Positions 38,058 through 47,240 of a stretch of 64,000 nt of DNA are shown here, one piece after another. Source of the stretch: Arenicellales bacterium (GTDB lineage: Bacteria > Pseudomonadota > Gammaproteobacteria > Arenicellales > JAJDZL01); assembly GCA_958295885.1 (NCBI GenBank), contig OY282380.1, positions 1,550,001 through 1,614,000 on the forward strand. Direction: 5' to 3'. The stretch's first letter is position 1, and each line of letters begins with the position of its first letter. The notes beneath the pieces were generated by a model. The model made no database searches. It saw only the letters and a list, made by a program, of their open reading frames with translations, and was not told the DNA's origin. A program made the position numbers and the translations under genes.

Positions 38058-39142
38058 TGCAGCAATCGATCCAGGTCTTCATCATTCAAGTCGATGTGAT
38101 ACCAGGTCCGATAAAATTCGCGCACCTCCGCTCGCAGGTCACGCTGCCATCGAAGAGGGTAAAAAAGACCAGCGAGCCACTTCAGGCCCATAATTCGATT
38201 TATTGAAGGAGGAGCGTCGATCCAGCTGAACGGCGCGATCGGAGAAAGATAAACCCTGCCGTTTTTAACTGCTGTAATGCCGGACCAGAACGGATCCCGC
38301 CAGACCTGATGATAAAACAGATGTTCTCGAGTGATGATCGTGTCAGGGTCGGCGATCAGAATCTGTTCGGGCAAGGCTTGAACAAGACCATACTGACCCG
38401 GAGAATAGGCGACATTTCTTCCACCGGCACGTTCGATGATTTCCGTGTTTATGGAACCCCTGAGACCTGTTTCCAAACCATCTGGAGCACGCGCCAGATA
38501 GACTCTTGGTCTCTGCTCATGAGGAACTTCGCCCAAAATGCCTTCTATATCTGCGAACACTTTCTCAACTTCACTCGCTAGAGTCTCGCCGCGTTCTGGA
38601 ACGCCTAATGCATCACCGAGCAGACGAAGAGACTGCGCAGTCTCGCTAAAGCGTCCATTAACAAGAATATAAGGGATGCCGGTTTGATCCTGCACTCGGT
38701 CGGCAAGATCAATATAAGTATCGCGCACCGAACCAAAATCAATGATCAAATCCGGTTTCAGCGTCAGCACGCGCTCGACATTCGCCTCCCCGCCTCGACC
38801 AGTCAGGCGTCCTGTTTCGGGCAGATCGCGAAAGGGTTCAGCAATAAATTTTTTCTCTTCTTCATGCAATGCCCGCGACCAGCCAAGCAATACTTCAGGT
38901 CTTAACGCATAAACGACGATAGAGGCAGGCGGTCCAGCAGCAAACACGCGTGTAATATTTTCGGGGATTTCAACGACGCGCTCAGCAGAGTCAACAATCG
39001 AACGCGCCCAGGCGCTTGGACTCAGACCGACTGCAATCAAGAGACTGATCAGAATGAGCTGCAGTTTCATGCCAGAAACCGAATTCATCAACGAAAAACG
39101 CAAGGTCGCCTGATGTGAAAGAGTTTGTCTTGATTCAATCAT
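38033..39142 (-). CDS. Metal-chelate ABC transporter, periplasmic binding protein
   Basis: The open frame is 369 residues, but the signal peptide KLQLILISLLIAVGLSPSAWA sits about 25 residues in, so the true start may be the ATG at 39070 or 39088. The mature protein follows the FecB/BtuF pattern: VVEIPENITRVFAAGPPASI and VLTLKPDLIIDFGS, then EQILIADPDTIITRE and RVYLSPIAPFSWIDAPPS. The ligand (ferric siderophore, cobalamin or molybdate/tungstate type) cannot be read. The ATG of the longest frame lies exactly at the junction with the IS element at 39144, so the original upstream region is cut off and the native promoter may be lost. Confidence 0.88.
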   Translation of the reverse strand: MIESRQTLSHQATLRFSLMNSVSGMKLQLILISLLIAVGLSPSAWARSIVDSAERVVEIPENITRVFAAGPPASIVVYALRPEVLLGWSRALHEEEKKFIAEPFRDLPETGRLTGRGGEANVERVLTLKPDLIIDFGSVRDTYIDLADRVQDQTGIPYILVNGRFSETAQSLRLLGDALGVPERGETLASEVEKVFADIEGILGEVPHEQRPRVYLARAPDGLETGLRGSINTEIIERAGGRNVAYSPGQYGLVQALPEQILIADPDTIITREHLFYHQVWRDPFWSGITAVKNGRVYLSPIAPFSWIDAPPSINRIMGLKWLAGLFYPLRWQRDLRAEVREFYRTWYHIDLNDEDLDRLLQWTGGRAR

Positions 39143-39286
39143 GACTCAAGTTTCAGAGTTGGAAAACACAGGATATCGTGAGCTATAATATTAATCTAAA
39201 CTATTGATTTAATATACTAATATAGCCTCAAATGGTGTATAATGTTGATTTTTAGGAACTACAACATTACCAAAAGAGGCTATGTA

Positions 39287-40820
39287 ATGAAAAATTGTAG
39301 CAGAATTCCAAAATTACCCTCAAATATTGAAGAAGTGCTGACTGCTTCGAGCATTCTCGTTGACAATCTGTATGCCGAGTGCTGTCGCCTGTTGAATTTG
39401 AGAACGCTGCTGAACCGAGCGGGCATCACCAAGCGCAGCGGCTTGGATGCTGCACAAACGGTGTTTCTGCTGCTGATGCGGGTGTTTCTGCGGGATTCGT
39501 CAGTCGCCATGTTCTGTCGCAAGTCGATGCAGGAATTCATTCAAGCCAGTAAAGATCCGCTCTACGATCTGTTGAAGAATCAAACAATCAATTGGCGTTC
39601 GTTTCATCAGTTGATGGCGCTGAAAGTGTATCGCAGCTTGGATTTGAGACTGTGAAAGTATTGCCAAATTAGTGGATTATGAATATTTATCTCTTTGTTT
39701 TAATTGATATTTATATTTGTTCTGATTCAGAAATCTACGAAAATGAGAATACTTTCACAGCCTCGTCAGCCGGCATTACGACCACACCTCGGGTCGGTGT
39801 GTGATGGGGCAGCAGGTGGTGCAGTTGGGACTGGTGAGCGAAGAGCATTTTCTGCCGTTGGACAACCAGCTTTACATCAGCAGTAAGGAAATCACCGGTT
39901 TGAAGCGAGCGCATAAGGACGGTCGAAGCGCGGTCGCCCGGTTATGGCGGCAAGGGCTTGAAATGAGCAAGCCGCAAATGGTCGAGAGCATGCTCAAGCG
40001 AGTCTTGGGCAAGGGCTTTCGGGCGCCTTATTTGGTCGCGGATTCTTGGTATTCGAGCAAGAAGATCATGAACTTAGCGATGCAAAATGGGATGTGCGCA
40101 GTGCTCCACATGAAAAAGGGCAACACCAAATATCGAGTGCAGGTTGGCGCCGATAAAAAACAGTTGCTCAATGCCAAGGACATTTATTCGAAGTGCGTGC
40201 GCAAGCTGCCCGGGCTGCCTTGGCAGGTGTTTTCCCTGTCGGTGGAACCGCAACTGCAGAGTGATCCTAAGCAAGAGCCGAGCCGGCATCCGGTGCAACT
40301 TCTACACGTGCGAGCACTGAAAGAAAACGCAGCTGGCGGCAGTCGCAGGGACTGGGCATTATTCCTGTCCACAGACGACCAGTTGAGCCCCGAAAAGCTA
40401 CTGCAGATTTATTCTTTACGTTGGAGTGTGGAAGTTTATTTCAAGGAAGCAAAGCAAAATTTGGGGTTTTTGTCCGAACAGACTCGCAGTTTCGCTTCGT
40501 TCGTCGCCTCGGTGCATCTTTGTGCGGTTCGTCACCTGATGCTCACTTATGCCAGTTCGACTGACGGCAGCACCAATCTGTGCGAAATCCGAGAACAGTT
40601 CAAAGACCAGCTCAACCAGTTCAGCCTGGCGCGGCGGCTGTGGCAATATTTTCTCGCGTTGATGGGACGCGTCATCGGGCGGATGAAAACTCTGACCGAT
40701 GACGCGGTCAGACAGTTGACCTGCACCTTGAGCCGAGAATTTGAACAGATTTTCGAAAGCAGTCTCCAACTTGACCCTGAAACCATACGCCTGGAATATG
40801 ACCCCGCTCCCTTAACTTAG
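39287..40820 (+). pseudogene. IS4-family transposase, interrupted
   Basis: The N-terminal part (39287-39655; ATG after AAGAGG) reads EEVLTASSILVDNLYAECCR … LLMRVFLRDSSVAMFCRKS and stops just inside the inserted element. The C-terminal part resumes around 39760 and runs to 40820, with the second catalytic region LVADSWYSSKKIM and the Y-(2)-R-(3)-E-(6)-K signature (YSLRWSVEVYFKEAKQ). About 70 bases present in the fragment at 7822-8457, coding for LVVDDTVKVRLGKSMEGVS with the first catalytic Asp, are replaced by the insert. Inactive as it stands. Confidence 0.85.
39650..39760. repeat. Small AT-rich inverted-repeat element, copy 1
   Basis: 111 bases with perfect 13-base inverted ends, CTGTGAAAGTATT (39650) and AATACTTTCACAG (to 39760). 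It starts with a shared block ending ATTGCCAAATTAGT, has an AT-rich centre, and ends with a block TACGAAA(A)ATGAGAA(t/c)AC also found at 50030. It lies inside the IS4 transposase, where it replaces about 70 bases of the gene. Looks like a MITE or a deletion-associated insert. Confidence 0.65.
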
Positions 40821-40966
40821 GAATTTAAGGCGATTTTCAACTCCGAAACTTGAGTCATGATTTGTACAATTCCTATCATAACCGCTTTACGATGAAAATC
40901 CAGCTGCGTGCGATCTTTATTTTGAACCAAGTAGGGACCAATTGATTCTTAATCCATAATCGCGTT

Positions 40967-41848
40967 GTGAAGATGAATGAGTTCGAACGGCTGAAACCTG
41001 TCTGGCTGCATGTCTCAACTGTGCTGAACGAGGCTGTTACGTCCGTTCGTCCACTTTCCAGCAACCAATTCAGTGAAAAGTTTCAAGCACAAACACAAAG
41101 AGGAACATACTTTGTAAAAGTCAGTTCTAACTTTGAATGTTTAGAATCTGAACATCAAGGTCTAGCTGTTCTTGACAATTCTAATTCTATTCGCGTTCCG
41201 AAACCAATCTATGTGGGCATGGCCGCGAACCGCGGAATTCTAGTAACGGAATACTTGGAGCTCGACAGCTCTGGGCGGTCCTATTCCAGACTGGCGACGG
41301 AACTGATTAAACTACACCGCACCACGGGATTTCAATTCGGTTGGAGTCGGGACAATTTTTTAGGAGGAAGCAGGCAGATCAACACTCCTCTCGATTTCTG
41401 GCCGGAATTTTTCCAAACCTGCCGACTGCGATACCAGATAGATTTAGCATTTGCCAACGGATACAGGGGGGCCATTTATGCGCTCTGTGGAAACATTCTT
41501 GAAGCGATTCCGTTCATACTGGGAGAACATGACCCCGAGCCGTCTCTGGTTCATGGAGATTTATGGTCAGGCAACTGTGGGTTTTGTGATGGTGTTCCAG
41601 TCATTTTCGACCCCGCTGTCTACTATGGAGATCGAGAAACCGATTTAGCGATGATGAGATTGTTTGGAGGGTTCCCAGAAAGGGTCTATCGCGAGTATGA
41701 TGCCGCATGGGAGCTGCCGGAAGGCTGGGAACTGCGTCAGAAAGTCTATGCTCTGTATCACATCCTGAATCACTTGAATTTATTTGGAGCGCTCTACTTT
41801 GACTCCGCTGAACTGCTGATGCGCGATATATTGAAATCTCTGGACTAG
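40967..41848 (+). CDS. Fructosamine-kinase-like phosphotransferase
   Basis: 293 residues of the protein-kinase-like APH fold, fructosamine/ketosamine-3-kinase branch: the nucleotide-side strand FQAQTQRGTYFVKVSS, the 'EYLEL' hinge and the catalytic loop LVHGDLWSGNCGF with metal-binding VIFDPAVYYGDRETDLAM. Family members phosphorylate glycated protein amines so that the sugar falls off. The start is GTG at 40967 or ATG at 40973. It stands just right of the IS element. Confidence 0.88.
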   Translation: MKMNEFERLKPVWLHVSTVLNEAVTSVRPLSSNQFSEKFQAQTQRGTYFVKVSSNFECLESEHQGLAVLDNSNSIRVPKPIYVGMAANRGILVTEYLELDSSGRSYSRLATELIKLHRTTGFQFGWSRDNFLGGSRQINTPLDFWPEFFQTCRLRYQIDLAFANGYRGAIYALCGNILEAIPFILGEHDPEPSLVHGDLWSGNCGFCDGVPVIFDPAVYYGDRETDLAMMRLFGGFPERVYREYDAAWELPEGWELRQKVYALYHILNHLNLFGALYFDSAELLMRDILKSLD

Positions 41849-41863
41849 ATTGAGATTCTCTTG

Positions 41864-42388
41864 CTAAATCACTCCGATATAGGGCCGAAAATCACCTTCA
41901 TGCCGGGTTTCAAAGTAACGCTCCAAGGCCACATGAACGACTCGGAAAGCCAACGCCCGCCAAGGAATTTCATTTTCTGCAAACAGCGCAACTTCCAAAC
42001 TCTCCACGCCTGCGGCAAAATCTCGCTGCTCCAGGTGCCCGCGAAAGATGATGTAAACCTGACTCACATGGGGAATGCTGTAGATGCAGAACAATTCATC
42101 AATTTTGACGTCCGCCATTGCTTCTTCCAAAGTTTCTCGAGCTGCTGCGGAATCCACTGTTTCTCGCAGTTCCATGAAACCGGCAGGGATCGTCCATAAC
42201 CCTTTACGTGGATCGATCGCTCTTCGGCACAACAGCACTTTATCCTGCCAGGTCACGATGCAGCCGGCGACAATTTTCGGGTTCTGATAGTGAATGAGGC
42301 CACATTCAGAACAGACGTAACGAAAATGATCGTCTCCTTCGGGAATTTGTCTCAAAACCGGAGCACTACAGTTACTGCAAAAATTCAT
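41864..42388 (-). CDS. Nudix hydrolase with N-terminal zinc ribbon
   Basis: 174 residues. Zinc ribbon of two CxxC pairs (CSNC, CSECGLIHYQNP) precedes a Nudix box G-F-M-E-L-R-E … REtlEEA (GFMELRETVDSAAARETLEE). The final conserved Gly is Ala here (EEAMADV). The zinc-ribbon plus Nudix organisation resembles NADH pyrophosphatase (NudC) but is shorter. It probably hydrolyses a nucleotide diphosphate derivative. It converges tail-to-tail on the kinase-like gene with 15 bases between. Confidence 0.88.
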   Translation of the reverse strand: MNFCSNCSAPVLRQIPEGDDHFRYVCSECGLIHYQNPKIVAGCIVTWQDKVLLCRRAIDPRKGLWTIPAGFMELRETVDSAAARETLEEAMADVKIDELFCIYSIPHVSQVYIIFRGHLEQRDFAAGVESLEVALFAENEIPWRALAFRVVHVALERYFETRHEGDFRPYIGVI

Positions 42389-42470
42389 CTCATCAGCCTT
42401 TAATTTGTTTCTTCCTCGTCACAGTTTCTTAAAATAAACAGCCGCTATCCATTGCATTCTACTCTGTCCG

Positions 42471-43412
42471 ATGACCACGATACTAATCACGATTCCATTT
42501 TTTGCCGTCATTGCCTGTGGATACATTGCTACCCGGTGGAAAATCATCAACTCTGCCGGGCGAGCTGGCCTGAATCAATTTGTATATTATTTCGCACTTC
42601 CTGTTTTGATATTTTCTCTTATGGCGCAAGCCGATTTACGCGGAGAATTTCAATGGATCTATGTTGCCGCGTATGGCAGCGTTGCGCTCTTTTTGTTTGC
42701 CTCATCGCTCTTGCTGGCGCGCTGGATTCTGCGTATGACATATGGAAGCAGCGTGGTTTTCTCTACAGCTTGCATTTACGGCAATACAGGTTATTTTGGG
42801 CTGCCCTTTGTCATTACCGCTTTTGGTCAGGAAGCAAGTGTTCCAGTCATCATCTGCACCACGTTCGACCTGGCGATCATGTTCCCACTGGCATCCGCAC
42901 TGTTCGAAAAATCAGGCTCACTCAGCTCAAATCAAACGATAAAGCAAGTCGTCCGCAAATCAGTCCTGTCGGTCGCCAGAAATCCGCTCGTGGTCGCCAC
43001 ATTTCTTGGAGTGCTGTTTTCCATTTCTGGTTTTCAATTGCCTGAAGTGGCAGACCGATTCATTGTATTGCTTGGCACAGCTGCTGCGCCGTGCGCATTG
43101 TTTGCTTTAGGGTCCAGCATGGATGAAGAGCGAGCGGAGTTCTTTCAGCACCAACTTTGGGCAATTAGCCTGATAAAGCTGGTGATTCACCCGCTTTTGA
43201 TTTGGTTTGCAATGTTTCACCTGTTCCCGGTTGATGCCGTCTGGGGAAAAAGCGCAATCATTGCCGGGTCTATGCCTGTCGCGGTTACCGCTTACGTTCT
43301 CGCCCAGCAATACAACACGTATGTCGGCCGGACTGCCGCATCAATTCTATTGTCAACTGTTCTTTCCATAGGTACACTATCTTTCATATTAAATCAGCTG
43401 ACGGGGGCATGA
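42471..43412 (+). CDS. AEC-family (auxin efflux carrier-like) transporter
   Basis: 313 residues with about ten membrane helices. ILITIPFFAVIACGYIATRW at the start and the NPLVVATFLG and LGSSMDEE blocks between the two halves are characteristic of bacterial AEC/malonate-type carriers. It probably moves a carboxylate or amino-acid derivative. It lies 7 bases upstream of coaX, but coupling is uncertain. Confidence 0.88.
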   Translation: MTTILITIPFFAVIACGYIATRWKIINSAGRAGLNQFVYYFALPVLIFSLMAQADLRGEFQWIYVAAYGSVALFLFASSLLLARWILRMTYGSSVVFSTACIYGNTGYFGLPFVITAFGQEASVPVIICTTFDLAIMFPLASALFEKSGSLSSNQTIKQVVRKSVLSVARNPLVVATFLGVLFSISGFQLPEVADRFIVLLGTAAAPCALFALGSSMDEERAEFFQHQLWAISLIKLVIHPLLIWFAMFHLFPVDAVWGKSAIIAGSMPVAVTAYVLAQQYNTYVGRTAASILLSTVLSIGTLSFILNQLTGA

Positions 43413-43419
43413 AGAAACT

Positions 43420-44157
43420 GTGAACTTGCTCGTTGATATTGGCAATCAAAACATCAAGTGGTCCTGTGGTGACAAACATGGAGTCTTTGCCACAGACCCA
43501 AGAACATTTTCAACTTCAGTCGCCCAGCATTGGTCACAACTGCAGAATGTGACATGTCTTTTTGCTGTCAATGTCGGTGGCAGCGAAATCTTCGATAGAA
43601 TTAAGCACTATGCCAGCAGTCAGCTGAACACATCGCTGACCGAGATTGTGGTGAGTGATGAATGCTGCGGCATCAGAAATGGCTATCAGAACGTGAAGGA
43701 ACTAGGTCCAGACCGCTGGGCCGCGCTCATCGGCGCCCGCACGCTAGACTCACAATCGACGATTGTCGTCGACTGCGGAAGCGCAATTACGGTGGATGCT
43801 TTAGCAGCGGATGGCACGTTTGTCGGCGGGTCCATTCTGCCTGGCTTTCGTCTTTCTCAGAACGCACTTTTCAGCAAGACGTCGAGAATTGATGAGTTCC
43901 GAGAACTGAAGCCTGCAATTCCAGCAACTTCGACTGTGCAGGCCGTTTCAAGTGGAATCGTATTTGGAACCGTCGGAGGCGTTGAGCTTTTGGTAAGGAA
44001 ATATCTTGACATTGTGGGAGCTTCATCCACACTGATAATTACAGGTGGAGATGCAGAATTGATTTTGGAACACTCGAAATACAAATTTGAACACGTCCCA
44101 AATCTCGTCTTGCGAGGTTTGTCAAGGGTCGCTGAAAGCGAGCAGACAAAATATTGA
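43420..44157 (+). CDS. coaX: Type III pantothenate kinase
   Basis: 245 residues. The actin-like ATPase fold shows NLLVDIGNQNIKW (phosphate 1), GPDRWAALIGA, DCGSAITVDAL (phosphate 2) and GGSILPGFRLSQNAL. It converts pantothenate to 4'-phosphopantothenate, the first step of coenzyme A synthesis, and is feedback-insensitive in this type. It starts with GTG at 43420 and follows the AEC gene. Confidence 0.93.
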   Translation: MNLLVDIGNQNIKWSCGDKHGVFATDPRTFSTSVAQHWSQLQNVTCLFAVNVGGSEIFDRIKHYASSQLNTSLTEIVVSDECCGIRNGYQNVKELGPDRWAALIGARTLDSQSTIVVDCGSAITVDALAADGTFVGGSILPGFRLSQNALFSKTSRIDEFRELKPAIPATSTVQAVSSGIVFGTVGGVELLVRKYLDIVGASSTLIITGGDAELILEHSKYKFEHVPNLVLRGLSRVAESEQTKY

Positions 44158-45218
44158 ATTTTTCCTATAGAAACGACGAATTATTAACTGCGGAGCCTTA
44201 ATGCAGGTGCGTAGCATGTGCATTCAGGCATTGCGCGGCAACACGCATGCACGGATGGAGCAATGTGTTTAAATCCGGGCGAAACCGCGTTTTAATTTAG
44301 TTTTTCCCGCATCAATGGGCGGCTCGGCCGCCACTTATTGAGCGGGTCGTTGAAAGTTCGACTTTCGATCACCGATTCCCAACCCCAAGGCCTGCAAGTC
44401 CGCTGTCAGTGCCGATGTTTTCAATCGAAACCAAATCTTACACTCACATCAAGTTCAAAATTTGAAATTCTCAAATTGATTCTCTCGCAGCCTCCTTGGT
44501 GCCGGGCCATCACGTTCCGTGGTCTGTTGGTGGAAGCCACTTCCGAAAAACCGATGACCATAATTCACTATCGATTGGACGCTGGCGCAGATTTACTAAT
44601 TCATAATCGTTCCGTTGCTCTTAGACTCTGTTAGCTACACTGTTCAGCGTAGCTGGATTCCTCACTCTACCGATGGCATCCATCTTCTTTCTTTTTCCAG
44701 GTGCCTAGAGCTTCTTATTTTATCGACCTTACTATCGAAAAAAAGATACCAAATCCCTAAGCGTTGGCGTGAAGACAGGAAGTTCTCTCGGATGTGGTTC
44801 AAGTAACGGGCGACTGCCACAAACCGCATGGTAAATATCACGGAGGAGAGTTATTTCTGCTTGAGTGTAGAAGCACTAAAGACGTCCTGAAATGTTAACC
44901 AGATAGTGGCTCCAGCTTGATGTCGCATTGCATAGATTGCTCGCAGTATTGATCGCCTGCTTTTCCGTAACAAATATCACAATTCACATCCATGAATTCC
45001 TTTCTGCCATAAACCTGAAATCCAATTCCTATTTTGATCGGAATTCAGTATTTTTCCGCGTTCGTATCGAATTACTTCGTTGAGAAGCATCTCGAACAAA
45101 TGTTGGAGCAATACAACTACCTCTTCGACCCGATCAAAGTTCCGAGGTCATTTAAAGTGTTCGGACAGAGAGTGCTAATTCTTAACCGCTTTCTCTTTTT
45201 GCTGACAGACTTCCTTCC
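44158..45218. other. Gene-poor region downstream of hsdS
   Basis: About 1.06 kb with no convincing gene. Short frames on both strands (for example 44338-44634 and 45034-45252) lack family motifs or ribosome-binding sites. A short perfect hairpin, GGCGGC-TCG-GCCGCC, is at 44318-44332. This is where a restriction subunit (hsdR) might be expected, but no DEAD-box or PD-(D/E)XK motif is visible. Confidence 0.5.
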
Positions 45219-46794
45219 TCACTTGATGGCATCCACCAAACTCTGCGCCTGATCAAGGCGAATTTCACCAGAAATAAGTTTGGGAAGAAGCAAATCTCGA
45301 GTTTGGGCCAGAAATGAAGACTCTTTCTGGTTTGCCGCAATTTGATCAAAGAGCGGACGAACAGTATCACTGAATGCCGTGAGAATCTGTCCGGAGGGAA
45401 CCATGATTTGGACAGGTCGAAATACCTTCTTACTGATTTCTCTAAATGTGGAACCACCGGAGATGCTTCTAATGTGCTCAAGTTTTTCCAGACACCAGAA
45501 TAACACGTACAAATTGTGTAGACGCTTCTTACATACCAGGGCGATAAAACCCTGGTTTATGGCGGTCGGCTCCTCCGTAATACATAGATAACCGATCGGA
45601 GCGCTGGACGAAAGTAACACCGTACCAGCTGGGAGAAGTCCGGAACTTATCTTCTCTAAGCCCAAACTGGTGATCTTCCTTTTCGTTTCTAGAAGAACTA
45701 ACGATTTCATTTTTGATAAATCTTTCGGTGTAGCCCAGTTCAAACTGCCTCCATCCCAGTAGGTAGGTTCCTTTGTGCTGGGTGTCGCACCACCGACAAT
45801 TGTAACTTCCTTACCGATTTCTGAAACTTCCCATCCTGCCGGAATCTCACCAATTTCAGAGTCAACAAGCTTGTCCGGGAATAGCTCAGCGATATACTCG
45901 GGTGGCCCATAATCGCGGCTTTGCATTTTGGAACGAACTGGTTCAAAATCGACAAACCAGGATTTGAATAGTGCCTGTACCATCGCTTGCAGTGTCTCGT
46001 TCATTCGTCGATTTAACTCAATTTTGTGGTCTAGCGTTTCGAGGAAATGTGCGATGACGTGCTGCATCTTGAGCGGAGGAAGATTAAGTTTTAGTCGATG
46101 TATGTCTATCGGTCGAATTGACGGATATGCGGGGTTACTCTGTTCAGCTATAGCCTGAAGCTGATTTACGATATGTTCTTGTATTAGAAAAAAGTAAATG
46201 AAGCTCGTTGCCGCGACTCCAGCCTTGCCGCGAACTACGCAAAAACCGGTCGATGCGAGAAAGTTGTCAGGAATTTCTTTCAACAGACCAAAATGTTTTT
46301 TTGTTTGGACGAACCATGGAATATACAATTTCACCACTTTGCACTTTACGTCGCGCACGGCTAGGAATCTTATCTTTTCCTAAAACTAAGGTCTCATACT
46401 CTGCAACACAATTCTTTGTAATCTTCCCCGTCTCCAGATAATTGATAGATGGCCAATTTTCTTTTGGGGAGTAGGTGGAATTGTTCATCACAATGCAATC
46501 ACCAAGTTTTACTTTTTTCCAATCTTGAACAGAATGCTGTTTTTTTATGAAACTTGCAACAAACTCTTGCTGAATGCTCTGTCGAGACCTTTCAGGCACC
46601 TGACCCCATTCGAATAACTCAACTCGGAACGGAAGATTACATTTCTCGAACGCCTTACGTAGTAACTTAACTTGATTACTCTGTGTTGAAGACGTGAATA
46701 AAATCAGGACAACGTCTGATTGTCGCTGTACATTCCATTCAACTTGTGGACCACAGACCCAGACGGCAGTATTCGGCAAATGTCGTTCAAGCAA
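45219..46794 (-). pseudogene. hsdS: Type I R-M specificity subunit HsdS with N-terminal degenerate MNT domain, frameshifted
   Basis: Two overlapping frames belong to one protein. The proximal frame (46794 to about 46296) begins with a degenerate nucleotidyltransferase-like stretch (LPNTAVWVCGPQVEW … QSDVVLILF) and continues into target-recognition domain 1 (VKLGDCIVMNNSTYSPKENW … VYSMVRPNKK). The distal frame (to 45219) has the rest of TRD1 (HFGLLKEIPDNFLASTGF), the spacer helix, TRD2 (GWEVSEIGKEVTIVGGATP) and the second conserved helix. Removing one A from the A7 tract at 46296-46302 joins them as RPNKKHFGLLKEI, the normal HsdS order. The proximal frame has only a TTG start and no own ribosome-binding site. 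HsdS sets the DNA target of a type I methylase. Confidence 0.8.
46296..46302 (-). repeat. A7 homopolymer at the hsdS frameshift
   Basis: Seven T's on the plus strand (A7 in the coding strand) inside the first target-recognition domain. A6 restores the frame; A7 ends in a stop 8 codons later. It can act as a slippage or phase-variation site, or be an assembly error. Confidence 0.7.
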
Positions 46795-46796
46795 AG

Positions 46797-47240
46797 CTAA
46801 AACAATTTTTTTTGTTCGGCACTGAGATTGACTCCTTGGTCAGCCACTGCAGCGATTTCCACACGTGTATTATTCTCACTCTTTGAATTCGATTGGTTGT
46901 GCTGGGTATGTTCCGAAAACGTATGGTCTTTCGGAAATGGCAAGGGTGTCTTTTGTGTTTCGATTATTTGTTTGAAGTTGGCACTGATTCGGTTGACATC
47001 AACGATATCTACAGTGTATGGAAGATTAGAATCCTCGAAATCATTCTGCAATGCGTAAATTACTTTGAATTCAAATGGTTTTTTTCCTTCAATGGCTATA
47101 TCTAGGTCGGACGAATCTTTTGTTTCCCAAGCAGCGCGACTACCGAATACCCACGCTTTTGTGTCACTTGGCAAATGAGTACGCAAGACATTCTGCACGA
47201 TCCTCAGATGGTCGGGACGAATGTCAATGGGACTAGTCAA
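46797..47240 (-). CDS. Minimal nucleotidyltransferase (MNT) antitoxin-like protein
   Basis: 147 residues. The nucleotidyltransferase core GSRAAWETKDSSDLDIAIEG (GS…DxD) looks catalytically complete. It overlaps the HEPN gene by 8 bases, so the two are coupled, as in HI0073/HI0074-type HEPN-MNT pairs. The start is TTG at 47240. A long hydrophilic tail leads to the A8 tract at 46806-46813 and the stop; if one A is added the frame continues as AEQKKIVLALLERHLPNTAV into the next MNT-like and HsdS frame. In the known pairs, MNT adds AMP to the HEPN toxin. Confidence 0.8.
   Translation of the reverse strand: MTSPIDIRPDHLRIVQNVLRTHLPSDTKAWVFGSRAAWETKDSSDLDIAIEGKKPFEFKVIYALQNDFEDSNLPYTVDIVDVNRISANFKQIIETQKTPLPFPKDHTFSEHTQHNQSNSKSENNTRVEIAAVADQGVNLSAEQKKLF
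46806..46813 (-). repeat. A8 homopolymer at the end of the MNT gene
   Basis: Eight T's on the plus strand (A8 in the coding strand). A9 would fuse the MNT gene in frame with the degenerate MNT/HsdS reading frame, giving AEQKKIVLALLERHLPN, the normal start of an MNT domain. With A8 the MNT ends two codons later. Confidence 0.7.

Larger units (their letters stand above)
39144..40855 (+). mobile_element. IS4-family insertion sequence (degenerate)
   Basis: About 1.71 kb bounded by inverted repeats: left ACTCAAGTTTCAGAGTTG, right (reversed) ACTCAAGTTTCGGAGTTG. Each end abuts CATG (39140-39143, 40856-40859), which is either a 4-base target duplication or an extension of the repeat, since CATG is palindromic. 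The inside carries one transposase gene split by a smaller AT-rich element. The left end lies at the first codon of the metal-chelate binding-protein frame. Confidence 0.85.

Noticed and set aside
44158..45218. HsdR remnant beside hsdS.
   Set aside because: No helicase or nuclease motif is readable in any frame; only short unrelated frames are present.
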